Shown in pieces: positions 10,701 to 40,586 of a stretch of DNA of 64,000 nucleotides (positions are counted from its first letter, which is position 1; each line of letters starts with the position of its first letter). The notes beneath the pieces are model-generated. The model did not search any database. It had not been told where the DNA came from and saw nothing but the letters and a program-made list of their open reading frames with translations. This stretch comes from Semisulcospira habei (Eukaryota > Mollusca > Gastropoda > Semisulcospiridae): NCBI GenBank assembly GCA_036245525.1, contig BTPG01000004.1:214353023-214417022 (forward strand), written 5' to 3'. Both the position numbers and the translations under genes were made by a program.

Positions 10701-11194
10701 TGTTGTAGGGAGTCTTTCGGCGTAAACACAACCTCAGCATTATCTCGACAGAAAAACGCTACCCCAACGTGAGAAATAAACTACGCATTTTCCCATACAT
10801 TGAATTTTCAATGAACCCAAACCTCCCCGCCCGCCGCATGTAAACGAGAACCGCTACGGCAGCTATACAAATCTAAACATTTGCAATTGATGAATTTTGT
10901 CCCATCTGAAAGGAGAGGGTTCAATTCAATTAGAAGTAAGTTTTTCTTGGTTAAATTCATAGAATATTCGGCGTGCTGTAACAGAAAACGCGTGTTGATA
11001 GAGCCACGCTGTTTCTGTGTGTTGGTTTTTCGTGACTCAATCATAGTTTGTAATTTCAGGGCGTATGCAGACTATATCTGTATACCGTTGCGTAAAAGAA
11101 CGTTATGATGGAAAACACCCACTCCGGTGACTTTTTGCCGCGCCCCACCCCCATCCCCACTCAGATCCAGGTACCCCATGTGTCGCACACGTGT
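10701..11194. other. No gene seen
   Basis: Unique AT-balanced sequence; no splice-supported exon or repeat recognised. Confidence 0.5.
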
Positions 11195-11525
11195 AAAATT
11201 AAACTTACTTACTTACTTACGCCTGTCACCCCTCCCAGGGTATAGGCCGTCGACGAGAGACCTCCAGCGACTCCTTCGATTTTACTCCAGATGGTTCCCA
11301 GTCTCTTGATGTCTGCTTGAAGGTCTCGACGCCAGGAGTTTCTCGGCCTGCCCCTTTTTCTCTTTCCCTGAGGGTTCCATGACAATGCCTGCCTAGTGAT
11401 ACTGGAAACTGGCTTTCTCAGACTGTGACCAATCCATCCCCATCTTCTTCGCCCAATTTCATTCTCTGCTGTTATCTGCTCTGTTCTCTCCCAGAGTCTG
11501 ACGTTGCTGATCTTCTCTGGTGTAA
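11195..11525 (-). pseudogene. 3' fragment of a different endonuclease-RT LINE
   Basis: Reading the - strand gives RRWGWIGHSLRKP, QALSWNPQGKRKRGRPRNSW and DLQADIKRLG, the C-terminal block typical of RTE/Jockey-like LINE polyproteins ('IGH.LRK...GKRKRGRP'). It is followed by an (AAGT)n tail at 11204-11219. This differs from the element at 47.7 kb. Confidence 0.8.
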
Positions 11526-11626
11526 AAGTAAAGACTTTATATTAACACGTTAAGCCCTTAGATCGCAATTCTCAAACTTGGGAGTTTTGCGTTGAAGACT
11601 GCATGACAATCTAAGAGACAGATCGA

Positions 11627-11745
11627 CCATGAATCAATGAATCTTTATTTTACAACGGTGAAGATATTAACACAGTCAGTGACTATGTCATTTTTCGTAC
11701 TTGCCGTTGCTACAACTTCGACTAACTAAGTACAAAATATACATA
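11627..11745 (-). mobile_element. 3' end fragment of the 58.5-kb LINE family
   Basis: GAATCAATGAATCTTTATTT and the following bases match 58562-58690 with scattered changes. It sits inside a TTAA-type hairpin element relic ('cagatcgaccat' before it, 'gcaggcgccaaagctattctgg' after it), so it inserted into that element. Confidence 0.7.
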
Positions 11746-11849
11746 AAACAGGGACATCAAGCAGGCGCCAAAGCTATTCTGGCACCATCTTTGAACTATC
11801 ATGGTCACCCCGAACATTCACATATTGTTGTAGTGTCGGTGCCAGGGAT

Positions 11850-12306
11850 GAACGGATCAAGATTCTGTCTCTCTGCTACAAATCCCTGAACAACTGCGCT
11901 CCTGCCTATCTCTCCAACTTACTTCACCCCTACACTCCTCCCCGCTCCCTCCGTTCCGCCTCCGACCCTCTCCGCCTCCACATCCCCACATCAAACTCAG
12001 CACTTTCGGCCCCCGCTCCTTCTCTGTATACGGTCCATCCACCTGGAACACTCTCCCACTCTCTCTCCGTCAGAAACACTCTCTCTCCTCCTTCCAGTCC
12101 GCCCTCAAAACTCACATCTTTCAACAGTTCTAGCACTATATCACCACACTCCCCACCCCAAGTCGACTGTCGTAATGTATTTCACTTTTTGTGGTACGCG
12201 AGCCGTTGTCTAAGCGTGCGCATGCGTGCGTGAGTTGTGAGTGCGCGCTTAGAGTTATAATTATTATAAGATAAGCGTGTTATAAATACCGTAATTATTA
12301 TTATTA
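11850..12306 (+). pseudogene. 3' fragment of the second CR1/L2-like LINE
   Basis: Matches the 3' third of the copy at 44.5 kb: the reading LCYKSLNNCAPAYLSNLLH is recognisable with a frameshift. The same AAGATAAGCG...TATAAATACCGTAATTATT end follows at 12270-12306. Confidence 0.8.
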
Positions 12307-12601
12307 ATTATCAAATTCGCGCAAAGCCGGTCTGCCTGGTGCCAGGCTTTGATTGCCAAATTTCGCCGGCACAACTCGTAATCAATGCTTGTATTGCCTT
12401 ATCTGCGACCCTTCTACCCTTCTTTTCATAATCCATTCGGGTAAGCACGCGTGCCAGAGATTTTCCGCTGCCTTTTGATTGTGACGGAAGGAACTCTCCT
12501 GCGTACACACTTGAAGAAGAGCAGAAAGGCCCTTTATTTTACGACATCCGATCATCATAATTTGACTTGGCTCTTTTGTCCAGCTTTATTGTAACACATA
12601 T

Positions 12602-12815
12602 TTGACTCATTCAGCCCGACGGCCGTATTTCACAAATTTGGGAGGTGTCATCTAACGACTATGCACTGGATGCAGGAGATGGATCGACCATGATAATTCA
12701 AGGGCAGTGCCAGATTAGCTTGGCGCCTGTCGGCGCCAAGCTAATCTGGCACTGCCCTTGAATTATCATGGTCGACCCATCTCCTGCTGTAGGGCGTCAG
12801 GGCTGCATGGGTTAA
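12602..12815 (+). mobile_element. TTAA element, family A'
   Basis: Left end TTGACTCATTCAGCCCGAC (TTAA changed), right end GGGCTGCATGGGTTAA. Both arms share GGGCAGTGCC/GGCACTGCCC, a change not in the commonest copies. Loop TGTC. Confidence 0.85.
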
Positions 12816-13295
12816 GAACATTGATATAAGAGATATTGCCATCTATTACCTCTTTACTGGCTGGAACAGGCCGCTTTAAAGCTGAGGATCTTGTTCTTCA
12901 TGTGGGGAGGAGGGAGGGGTGCGTATCGATAGCCCTACGTATCCATAGTTTTAGGCAAAGAAAATATTTTCGTTGTTAGTCGATAGGCCTACCGATTAGT
13001 CCTACGACTTGATTACAATGCCCAATGCCTCCCCCCCCCCCCCCCTCCCCCCGCACCTTTCTCCTATTTTTTTTTTACTTGTTGTGTTTTTGCTGACCAT
13101 TTTGGCGTAAGGTATCGCTGATATCATGCCTGCACCCCCCCCCCCCTCCCCCCAAAGCCTAGAACTGAAATATTACGTACATTTCGTCTTAGTGCAAGTA
13201 TGATTATTTAATGCCTCAAGGAGAATAAACACATGCGTTGAAGTGCTGAAATGATTCTGTCCACTGCGCTTTTCACTAGCTCTAGCACTATTTCA

Positions 13296-13477
13296 TTAAC
13301 TCTTTTCATCCTGATACACCCACTGTTTGAAATATATTTGACTGGCGCCTGAGGCGCCAAGCTATTCTGGCACCAACTTTGAACTTTCACGATTGATCTG
13401 TAACTCATGTAGCCTTCATACGACAATAAGCATTTTTATTGGTGGTAAACGATCAGCTTCAGGATGTAATGGGTTAA
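13296..13477 (+). mobile_element. TTAA element, family A'' (left arm mostly lost)
   Basis: TTAACTCTTTTCATCCTGATA against CAGGATGTAATGGGTTAA at the ends. The hairpin is reduced to GGCGCCTGAGGCGCC plus one long right arm. Confidence 0.78.
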
Positions 13478-13682
13478 AGGAGATGGGAGGGGGAGAGGGG
13501 GAGGGGGGATGGAGAGCGACGTGTCCCAACGCCTTAAGAAAACAAAACCAAACAAACAAACCCACACTGTTCCAGTACAGCAGACGGTCGTATGGCTTGC
13601 ATAGGTCCGTGCTAGTCTATCGCAGAGTTCAAGTTCATGTCAGTTGCTGCGCTTTCCATTCAGTGACTCACTCAGAGGCACA

Positions 13683-13798
13683 TAAACCCTTTGCGTGTCG
13701 GTAGCGGTTTTTGTCGCGATGATTCCTGTAGGAATACCACCCTGTCGTCCTGTAGGAATCACCGCGACTAAAACCGCTACCGACACCCAAAGGGTTAA
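13683..13798. mobile_element. TTAA element, family H
   Basis: CCCTTTGCGTGTCGGTAGCGG against CCGCTACCGACACCCAAAGGG, near-complete inverted repeat of about 48-base arms. The centre has a duplicated CCTGTAGGAAT segment, a possible seed of tandem growth. Confidence 0.85.
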
Positions 13799-13936
13799 AG
13801 ACGGAGAATGCGGTAACCCGACTCAAGAATTCGAATAGCATTGTGATAACTTGAGACGGTTTTACCGTTCACGGCACCGGCGTCTGCCGCGTGCGCAAAG
13901 GGGTTAAGTCATCCTCCATTGTAACTTGCCTCAAGG

Positions 13937-14028
13937 TTAACCCTTTGGCAGTCGGTGGCGCTTTTTGTCGCGATGATTCCTGCCGGAATCATTGCGACAA
14001 AAAACGCTACCGACAGCCAAAGGGTGAA
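13937..14028. mobile_element. TTAA element, family H (92 bp)
   Basis: TTAACCCTTTGGCAGTCGGT against CGACAGCCAAAGGGTGAA; centre CCTGCCGG. This is the empty-loop form of the element that carries the 27-bp array at 17.6 kb. Confidence 0.87.
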
Positions 14029-14298
14029 GGTCAAGGCCATAACTGCCAGCTTTCGTGCACACAGGAAAGATGCCGAATTGTGTCAAGCGATTGTTAAGCC
14101 CTGGGGTAAGGGGGTCCTCGACGAGGATAGGAAATGGAGAGGAAAGGTGGTGGTGGTGTTGGTGGTGAGGGTTGGAGAGGGTTGGGGGGTGGGGGTGGGT
14201 GTTGGGGTGAGTGGGGGCTACCGCTTCCGACTGTTTGACAGTGTCTATTAACAAAGACGTACATTGTCGAGACAAGCAATTGCGCTTTATCACGCGCG

Positions 14299-14478
14299 CG
14301 CGCGCGTGCACACACACGCACTCACACGCTCGCGCGCGCGCGCACACACACACACACACACACATACACACACGCACGAACGCACACGCACGTACACACA
14401 CACATTGACACACACACGCACGCACACATGCACGCGCCCACACACGCCCACACGCACACTCAGACACACACACACACA

Positions 14479-14513
<35 letters not shown>

Positions 14514-14572
14514 GCGCACGCACACACACATACAAACAAACACACACACACACACATACACACGCACGCACT
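14299..14572 (+). repeat. (CA)n/(CG)n compound microsatellite
   Basis: CA units mixed with CGCA, CGCG and CATA blocks. Confidence 0.95.
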
Positions 14573-14591
14573 GTGAATCAACCATCACCTC

Positions 14592-14805
14592 TTAACTCGT
14601 TCTACCCTAACACCAAAGTCCTTACATTTTGCCCCTGTCCTCTCAAGACTGCATTGCAGTGCAGGACACAGATCGACCATGATAGTTCAAGGGTGATGCC
14701 AGAATAGCTTGGCGCCTGTAGGCGCCAAGCTATTCTGGCATCACACTTGAACTTTCATGGTCCATCGTTATCTTGCGGTGGTGTGTCTGGGGTAGAATGA
14801 GTTAA
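14592..14805 (+). mobile_element. TTAA element, family A
   Basis: TTAACTCGTTCTACCC against GGGGTAGAATGAGTTAA, both TTAA intact. Hairpin loop TGTA; two mismatches near the outer arm. Confidence 0.86.
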
Positions 14806-14934
14806 ATAAACAATGCTGAACAAGGTTAACCCCGTCACCACCACTGATCGGACATTCATTGTAGTCTGAAACTTCGTCTCCAACGCGAAAGAGCTCCAGC
14901 TGTCCCATCAACAATGGCTACAAAACGGTGTCAG

Positions 14935-14975
14935 CAAGAGGCATAGATCCTCATGAGCCCTCTATACCTCTCGCG
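14935..14975. mobile_element. Family B hairpin, centre deleted
   Basis: AGAGGCATAGATCCTCATGA GCCC is followed at once by TCTATACCTCTCGC, so the inner arms are missing. Confidence 0.7.
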
Positions 14976-15430
14976 GTAGCGTGGTGATGATTATTTCTCG
15001 GCAGTGAAGATATTAAAACGTCTGCAAAGACTACGTGCCAGTCACGGCAGACGGATCGGCCGCACGATACTTGTTTTCTGTCCTTTTGTTTGTTTGTTTG
15101 TTGGGTCCTTAGTTTTGTCATGTTTGCCACTGATTCTGGTTTGCATTGTAAAGCGCTTAGCCCTTCGCTGCGCAATATTTTGATTATTATTTATTATTAT
15201 CATTTTTAGCTTGCGCCTTCCAATGCGATATCACATGTATATCCGGGTTTTAACTCCAGCGTTTTCGTCGCAACTTATTTGACTTATTTCTGATTTCCGA
15301 ACAACGTCTGTTAATCTCAATCCATGTTTTTTCCCCTCTTCTGTGTCTGTTTCAGATGTCAATAATGTTTCGGTGACACAGACTTGGAACACTCTCACAA
15401 CAAGTCAGCGGGTGATTCAGCACCGCGGCC

Positions 15431-33941
<18,511 letters not shown>

Positions 33942-34283
33942 AGGTCAGGCGAAAGTCAAACTACGTCTGTGAAGGGCGGTTAGAGGTCATGCGTCTGTGA
34001 CGTCATGCGGCGGTCTTTGGAGCTGAGTGGGCCTGACACTTCGCCGGGAGAAGAAGAAGACAGTGGCGTAGGAAGATTGGGGGTGGGGTTTGGGGTGGGT
34101 GGGTGGGCAGGATGCCTGACATGTTGCATTTCAGCCTCCGAAAACTCCAGCAACGTGGTGGGAGAGGGGTGGGGTGGGTGTGGGTGGGTAGCAAATGATA
34201 GTCCAACGTCCCAAAAAACCAAACGTAACAATGAAAATGTTATGAGATTTTTTTTTCTACAAGATATTTGTCTCCAAATAAGA

Positions 34284-34312
34284 AATAAAAATATCTCCCC
34301 CCCCCCCCCCCC

Positions 34313-34355
<43 letters not shown>
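34284..34355 (+). repeat. Poly-C then poly-A tract
   Basis: C-run of about 19 and A-run of about 39 bases. A G/C-rich stretch follows at 34405-34450. Possibly a retroposed tail, but no body was recognised. Confidence 0.85.
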
Positions 34356-34616
34356 CTGAATTTTTTTTTTAATTTATTTTTTTAATTTATTTATTTATTT
34401 TTTTTTGGGGGGAGGGGGTGGAGTGAGGTGGGTGGGGGAGGGGGAGGAGGGGGCAGATGATACTCAGCAGAAAGGTCTAAATGACAGCTTTGCAATTTCT
34501 GAGGCCCGGTAGCAGGTATAAGACCTCGTCTGACCTCATTTGCTTGAATCTACACGGTCGATTAATGACTTGCGCAGCTGTGGTAAGCCTATGCAAACTC
34601 CATGTACCAGCCGTGG

Positions 34617-34722
34617 GAGATTGATCGGCCACGATAGTTGAAGTTATTGCCAGATTAGCTTGGCGCCTTTCCAGGCGCCAAGCTAATCTGGCAATAACTT
34701 CAACTATCGTGGCCGATCCATA
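34617..34722. mobile_element. Hairpin element, A variant
   Basis: Arms share TCGGCCACGATAGTTGAAGT TATTGCC with an exact mirror GGCAATAACTTCAACTATCG TGGCCGA, all different from the common form. Loop TTTCC. Confidence 0.86.
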
Positions 34723-34740
34723 TCCGGCGTATGCGTCTTT

Positions 34741-35280
34741 AAGGGAAGATGCGCCATCTCAAGCTTGTTGGATACTGACATGATTGATAAACTTATCATC
34801 AGCAGTGAACTTCGCCAGCACACGACAAAAACCAGTAGTATGCTGGTCCTTGATTTCCGACCTTACGACTTACGAGGTATGGTCAAAGTTCACAGACCAA
34901 TACACCATTATTGCGTTTACATGTATTTCATTTCATTTGTTAGTATTAATAATTTTTTTTTGTACGATTGCTTGTCGTGAAATCCATCAATCTGTACTGG
35001 AAAACCGTTTCTGCTGAATGGTATGTCCTTGTCTCAATAAGTTTACTGTATAATGTCTATGTGATAGCAATACATTTGTGCATGTCTCAGCAAGTTCAGC
35101 CTACAGCTTCATTGAATTTGTCAATGTGATAACAAATATTTTGTTGATCCAACACACCACAGCTTATATTTTGTTGTTGTTTTGTTTGTGATTTTTCCTG
35201 GTACTGTATTTTCACCTACTGTCTCTTGAGGCCCTTTTTCTTGAGCGACCACCCTTATGAGAAATCACCTGTCATTAAAG
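34741..35280. other. No gene seen
   Basis: AT-rich unique sequence. No repeats or exon signals that I can support. Confidence 0.5.
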
Positions 35281-35295
35281 ACCATCATGTAGGTG

Positions 35296-35398
35296 GCCGT
35301 AACTGTGACCGTGGCTGTAGCTGTGACCGTGGCTGTAGCTGTGACTGTGGCTGTAGCTGTGACCGTGTCTGTAGCTGTGACCGTGGCTGTAGCCGCCT
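35296..35398 (+). repeat. 18-bp minisatellite
   Basis: About five or six units of GTGGCTGTAGCTGTGACC; the 6-base subunit GGCTGT/AGCTGT is visible. Confidence 0.9.
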
Positions 35399-35517
35399 AA
35401 ATGATGTTCTTTTCTGACAGGCGATACTTTTTGCCCTTGAAGACTTTTGAGTTGATGAGAGTCCATTTGTCTTTCCAGACCACTTTATTTCTCACAAAAG
35501 GTGGTTGCTTAACCCTT

Positions 35518-35723
35518 TTAACCCCACAGCCCTCATTTCCAAACTTTTGGAGGCGCTGTCTAACGACTATATACCCATTTGTCGGAGATGGATTGATCAG
35601 GATAATTCAAGGGTAGTGCCAGATGAGCTTGGCGCCTCGAGGCGCCAAGCTCATCTGGCACTACCCTTGAATTATCATGGTCAATCCGTCTCCTGCTGCA
35701 GGGTCCTGGGGCTAAATGGGTTA
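35518..35723 (+). mobile_element. TTAA element, family A'
   Basis: TTAACCCCACAGCCCTCATT against CTGGGGCTAAATGGGTTA. Arms share the GATGAGC change; loop TCGA. One arm mismatch (ATCAGGAT/ATCATGGT). Confidence 0.84.
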
Positions 35724-35780
35724 TAAAGGTCCCACTGTACATGTGTACGGCTGAGAACGTGTTTCGTTTTAAGTTTTAAC

Positions 35781-36133
35781 AGGGGCGGATCAGTTACCTC
35801 GAGAGTGGGTGGGTGGGGTGGTGGTGGTGGTGATGGGGGAGGATGGGGGGGGGGGTGTGTGGGGGGTGGGGGGGGGGGGGTTCCAACTTTTTGTTTGGGA
35901 CCTCCAACCTCATACTAAAGACCTCCTCGACGCTCGACTGCCGAAAAAAATGAAAAAGCCGGGGGGGGGGGGGGGGAGAGGGGGGAGGAAGGGTTGGGGT
36001 TCCAAACACCCCAGAAAGGGACTTTGTTATAGCATAAAAAATTTGGGTCTGGGGCGGGGGTTGGGGGGTGGGGGGTAGGTGGGATGGTCAGGTACCCCAT
36101 AGCCTCCCCCCGCCCCCCAAGATCCGCCCCTGT
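35781..36133. mobile_element. G-rich DNA element with CAGGGGCGGATC terminal repeats
   Basis: 12-base perfect terminal inverted repeat CAGGGGCGGATC / GATCCGCCCCTG, flanked by TTTAA on both sides (left TTTAA-CAGG, right CCTG-TTTAA). The interior is mostly G runs around AACTTTTTGTTTGGGACC and GCCGAAAAAAATGAAAAAGC. No ORF. Superfamily uncertain. Confidence 0.82.
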
Positions 36134-36251
36134 TTAAGAGCCTTCACAAAAAACGCTCCCGAGCTACACATTGGCTTTGCTTCTTTTATTTGACTTTTAT
36201 ATGTTGGGGGATTTAGCTGCAACCATAGTTTCTAAATTGTAGCTTTGTCAG

Positions 36252-36352
36252 TAACCCGTTCAGTGTCGAGACATTTGGACACCACCCAACTGCAAGAGGT
36301 ATAGATCCTCATGAGCGAAGTCCCCGCAGTTGCGGGGCTCATGAGGATCTAG
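36252..36352 (+). mobile_element. Family B element
   Basis: GTAACCCGTTCAGTGTCGAG left end, GAGGTATAGATCCTCATGAG arm with a CGAAGT insertion in the left arm only, mirror arm to AGGATCTA. Confidence 0.8.
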
Positions 36353-36487
36353 TACTTTGAATCCACGTTCTGGGCACATGATAATCTTTGTCTCTTCTTT
36401 CTGCAAATGGTAGACATGTGTTGGGTGACGCCTCCACAATCTGGGGAAATGCGGCCTTGGGGTTAAATGGGTTAATGCGTTTGGGTC

Positions 36488-36928
36488 ATGGAGTCATGGA
36501 CCCTCACAGCAGACCTTGAACGGAGGATACAAGCCAGCGAAATGAGATGTTTTCGAAGGCTGCTTGGCATTTCATACAGAGATAACATCACGAACGAGGA
36601 AGTGGGAAGCAGAGTCAGGCAAGCCATCGGGCCCTATGAAGACTTATTAGCCATTGTGAAAAAACGCAAACTGAAGTGGTATGGGCATGTCACGCGTTCA
36701 GCAGGGCTTGCCAAAACAATCCTGCAAGGCACTGTGCAAAGAGGACAAAGGAGAGGAAGACAGAGGAAAAGATGGGAGGACAATATCGCAGAGTGGACAG
36801 GACTGAAGCTGGGCGATACGCTAAGAATGGCAGAGAGGAATGGAGGGAGCTGGTTGCCAAGTCATCAGTGGTGCCCCAACGGTCGGCAAGACTATGGGGA
36901 TACAGATAGATAGATACATAACGTTTGG
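36488..36928 (+). pseudogene. 3' fragment of the RTE-like LINE
   Basis: Encodes ESWTLTADLERRIQASEMRC through KRWEDNIAEWTGLKLGDTL, matching the C-terminus of the copy at 47758-50810. It ends with a frameshifted last segment and a GATAGATAGATAC tail, and is truncated at its 5' end at about 36488. Confidence 0.85.
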
Positions 36929-36996
36929 GTGGAAATACTGCGTCCAGTGCACGCACAGCGAAATGAAGAATGCTTGTTTGGTGTCAGATTTATATG

Positions 36997-37312
36997 AGTC
37001 CGAAATAGCTCAGGCGGTTGAGCGTGGGAGCAGGAGAGCGAAGGGAATCGCCGGGTCGTGGGTTCGAATCCCCGTCCCGGCTCCGGTAGCTGGACTCGCA
37101 GTCCAGGGGGAAAAGACGGGCTTGTTCAATAGCATGTCCGTTGAAAGGTCCTGGTAAATCAAAGTGGCACAGTTGGAGTGCGCCTGAGTTGATGAGTGTT
37201 CAGGTCATACTCCATAGGCAATAGATTTTCCTGTCTCCCATAAACCCGGCCGCCCTGTCAGGGCCGTCCATGATCACTTCGGTGCCGTGGACGCTAAACC
37301 CCGCACTAACCA
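36997..37312 (+). mobile_element. tRNA-derived SINE family 1
   Basis: The best-preserved copy: AGTCCGAAATAGCTCAGGCG, B box GGGTTCGAATCCCC, body to GGACGCTAAACCCCG. It lacks the AACCAACC tail and ends at CACTAACC. Confidence 0.87.
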
Positions 37313-37361
37313 TGTCAGATTTATAAAGTGTTTAAACGTATGGCGTGTAAGTGGGTTGCCT

Positions 37362-37436
37362 AACCCCTTCACTGCTGCGGGCGGTACTGCTCTGGGGACA
37401 AGGCGTGTCGACCTTCAGTAGCAGTCATTGGGTTAA
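37362..37436. mobile_element. Short TTAA-type relic
   Basis: CTAACCCCTTCACTGCTGCG against CAGTAGCAGTCATTGGGTTAA, 75 bases, no hairpin core. Confidence 0.6.
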
Positions 37437-37446
37437 TTTACAATGC

Positions 37447-37660
37447 ATAACTCGTTCAGCCCGGCGCACGTATTTCCCAAATTTTGGAGGCGTCTTCTAA
37501 CGACTATGCACCTGTTGCAGGAGATGGGTCGACCATGACAATTCAAGGGCAGTGCCAGATTAGCTTGGCGCCGACAGGCGCCAAGCTAATCTGGCACAGC
37601 CCTTGAATTATCATGGTCGACCCACCCCCTGTTGTATTGCGTCAGGGCTGAATGGGTTAA
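37447..37660 (+). mobile_element. TTAA element, family A'
   Basis: ATAACTCGTTCAGCCCGGCG against CAGGGCTGAATGGGTTAA. Left arm GGGCAGTGCC, right arm GGCACAGCCC. Loop GACA. Confidence 0.85.
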
Positions 37661-37829
37661 ATGTATGCAGCGCGTGATTTTCGTAATGTTTCTGCAAATC
37701 TGCTAGATGTATTGATAGCGGTTTTCTAAACAGACAGTGCGACTATGTGGATATGTTAATTAGTACCTTGAGAGTATATTTTTTTTAACAAGAATGTTGT
37801 ATGGCGGGTAAAGAGAATGTCTGTGCTTT

Positions 37830-37893
37830 CCGTGGTTTGGTCTGTGGTTTTGAACCTTGCGGCCTTAGGCCGCAAGGCTCAAAACCGCAGACC
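37830..37893. repeat. Hairpin, family G
   Basis: GGTCTGTGGTTTTGAACCTT GCGGCC with mirror; arms share GTGGTTTTG versus GTGATTTTG in the copy at 2.45 kb. Confidence 0.83.
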
Positions 37894-37914
37894 AGCCCAA
37901 ACATTTTTTTTTGT

Positions 37915-37978
37915 CAGCGTGCGGTCGAAGATTGATTATGTTTCGGTGTGCGGTCGAAGATTGATTATGTTTCGGTGT
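37915..37978 (+). repeat. 32-bp direct duplication
   Basis: GTGCGGTCGAAGATTGATTA TGTTTCGGTGTG occurs twice in tandem, identical except at the first flank. Confidence 0.85.
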
Positions 37979-38096
37979 GTATATTTTTTGCAAAATTAAG
38001 CAAATGCTGAGGAATAAATTATGATTGAAGTGAATGCATTGTTGTTTGGTTATTTGACTGATTGTCAGATCTCTGGCAGTACGGTTTGTAACGGCG

Positions 38097-38220
<124 letters not shown>

Positions 38221-38303
38221 CCCTGAAGAAGCCTTCGCTGAGAGGACCAAAATTTCTGCATAGAATAAAAGTGGTGAATTTGGATTCTTTCTTCACATTT
38301 TAA

Positions 38304-38421
<118 letters not shown>

Positions 38422-38480
38422 CACAAAAACAGAAGAGGACATTCAGCTTTCAAAATCCGCATAATGAGGAATTAACCCTC

Positions 38481-38831
38481 TTAAAACCACGGCCGCATTT
38501 CCAAACCTTTTGAGGCGTTGTCCAACGACTATGTACCAGTTGTAGGAGATGGTTTGATCATGATAATTCAAGGGTAGTGCCAGAAGGCGCCAAGCTCATC
38601 TGGCACTACCCTTGAATTATCACGATCAATCCATCCCCTGCTGCAGGGTCCCGGGGCTAAATGGGTGAAGCCACTGATTAGCCACGCCACGGGCCTACAT
38701 TTTGACAACATTGTTTTTGTTGTACAGGTCACGTGGTCTTCAGGCGCCAAAGCTAGTCTGGCACTACCCATGAATTATCACGGTCCATCCATCCATCTCC
38801 TGCGTTAGGGTCTTGGGGCTTAATGGGTTAA
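38481..38831 (+). mobile_element. Two adjoining A'-type elements, both deleted
   Basis: 38481-38669: left arm cut after GTAGTGCCAG, right arm complete from AAGGCGCCAAGCTCATC. 38741-38831: only the right arm (GCGCCAAAGCTAGTCTGG) and the end GGGGCTTAATGGGTTAA. Confidence 0.75.
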
Positions 38832-38960
38832 CCTTGTCAGGGCCTCCCAGCTGTTTAATCTGTTTACACACATAGTGCGGCTCTTTGCAGCAGGAAGTGG
38901 TGTTTTTTTCTTTCTCAAAACGCAGTCTGACCTGTTTTCAGTCCTGTCGCTTACAACGTG

Positions 38961-38961
<1 letters not shown>

Positions 38962-39011
<50 letters not shown>

Positions 39012-39735
39012 TACATTTATATAGCGCTTAACCTCCAAATGAATGGTGCTCTAAGCCCTTTACAAGATCAAAAATCACAGAACAAAAAGTACAAGAAATA
39101 AAACACTACAATAAATGTTACAAAAACTAAAGTGACGTATCAAAAGCTCACACTCACACATACACACACACCGTTACAAGAACAGTTACTGCCAAAGATT
39201 GCTAACGGCGCACTGAAAATGCATCTAAGTATACGCATAAGAAAACAGATAGGTCTTGAGCAGTGATTTGAAAGCAGACAGAGTTAGTTAGTTATTTGGG
39301 TTTAACGCCGAGTTATGAACTAAGGCCATCTCACGGCGGGAAAGCAGACAGAGTTGGAACATGTCTGACATGGGCTGGAAGGTCGTTCCAGGTGACAGTG
39401 GACCGAAATAAGAAAAGGCACGCTGGCCCTGGCTAGACTTCTTTCGCCTAGGAACCCTAAAAATACGTGATGCCGGAATGCAAAGGTTTACACGTAAATA
39501 CACGTAATAAACAACTACTAGATATTTAGGATCATGAAAACGAACTGTGGAATTAGTTATAGCGTTACAGGCATAGTTGAAGGGGCACATTACACTCACA
39601 AAAGCGACCGTTTGCAAAATGAATGAGTACAGCACTTCAACTGTCAGTTCCTGAGCACTTGACGCAGATTGTGTGTGACTCAACCATATGCAATCTGCAA
39701 TCTTCGGTAAATTCAACGCCAAGGAACTCAAGCCG
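38962..39735 (-). pseudogene. 3' fragment of the same CR1/L2-like LINE
   Basis: Carries the same AGCGCTATATAAATGTACAT end and a long (ATT)n tail (38962-39010). Reading the - strand gives RIFRVPRRKKSSQGQRAFSY and FGPLSPGTTFQPMSDMFQL, a frameshifted version of the C-terminus of the copy at 40.6 kb. Confidence 0.8.
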
Positions 39736-39764
39736 TCCGAAGGAACATGGATTCAAAACGTTGT

Positions 39765-39836
39765 CAGAAAGAGGCATAGATCCTCATGATCCCCAGCGAC
39801 TGCGGGGGCTCATGAGGATCTATGCCTCTTGCATTG
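39765..39836. mobile_element. Family B hairpin
   Basis: AGAGGCATAGATCCTCATGA arm, centre CCAGCGACTGCGGGG, mirror to ATCTATGCCTCTTGC. One base change in the left arm (GATCCCC). Confidence 0.83.
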
Positions 39837-40565
39837 CTCGTAGTGTTCCGGCATTTTACAGTTTAAATTAAATTTTATCTTGTTTACATGTTAAAGATCA
39901 GGGTCTGTTCTACACTGGCAAAGTCACACGTCAGCACAACGGCCGCAATGAAAGACAATGCACACTTAAGATATTAAAGCTGACGTGGTCATTGTCGTAC
40001 ATTTTTTAGGACACTGTCTGTCACATACAGTGTCTTGTGTTACAGTCAATACAGTGTGTCACATGCAGTGCATTGTGTTACACTGTGTTTGGCTTTCAAA
40101 TCTCGCTATGTGAGCGGGCCACGTGACCAGACGATGATGAGATAGCAAAGTGAACAAAGTCTCCACATGAACTCCCAGTCGTAAGCACTTACTCGAAGGA
40201 GTGTATCTTTGTTTGTGCACGTTGAGAAATTCTCATGAGCCCAGCTTGTGCTTTTGAGCCTCATGAGCCCTGTAATCCGAGATACCTTCAAGCGCTTGTT
40301 CAGAACTACAGATCCTCAAGACCCTAATTTTTAGTCTTCCCAGATACCCGTAGACTACACTGGCTCTTGAACATCTCTCAGGGTGCATACGCTCACAAGG
40401 ATCACACAGTGTGCATGAGCTCTTGTGATATTTCAAAGTGTTTGGGTACACTGACTCCACATGAGTATGCTTCAGTAGCTGGGAGTTCACTGTACAGCCT
40501 AATACTATCCCGTGGTCACGTGATCGCAGCGTGAGAATAGGAAAGTCATGAAACATACGGTGCAA
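39837..40565. other. Region with CACTGTATGTGAC-type repeats, no gene
   Basis: Repeated variants of GACACTGTCTGTCACATACA and GTGTCACATGCAGTG occur at 40010-40090, 40568-40586 and 42325-42385, i.e. on both sides of the LINE. An imperfect inverted arrangement of CTCATGAGCCC lies at 40233-40270. Nothing coding. Confidence 0.5.
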
Positions 40566-40586
40566 CACAAGACACTGTAGGTCACA

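Noticed and set aside
34283..34352. Confident poly(A) site for the phospholipase gene.
   Set aside because: An AATAAA-like motif is there, but the following A-run is genomic and preceded by a C-run, so the true 3' end cannot be placed.
40233..40270. Full family B element around CTCATGAGCCC.
   Set aside because: Only short matches with no proper arm or TTAA end.
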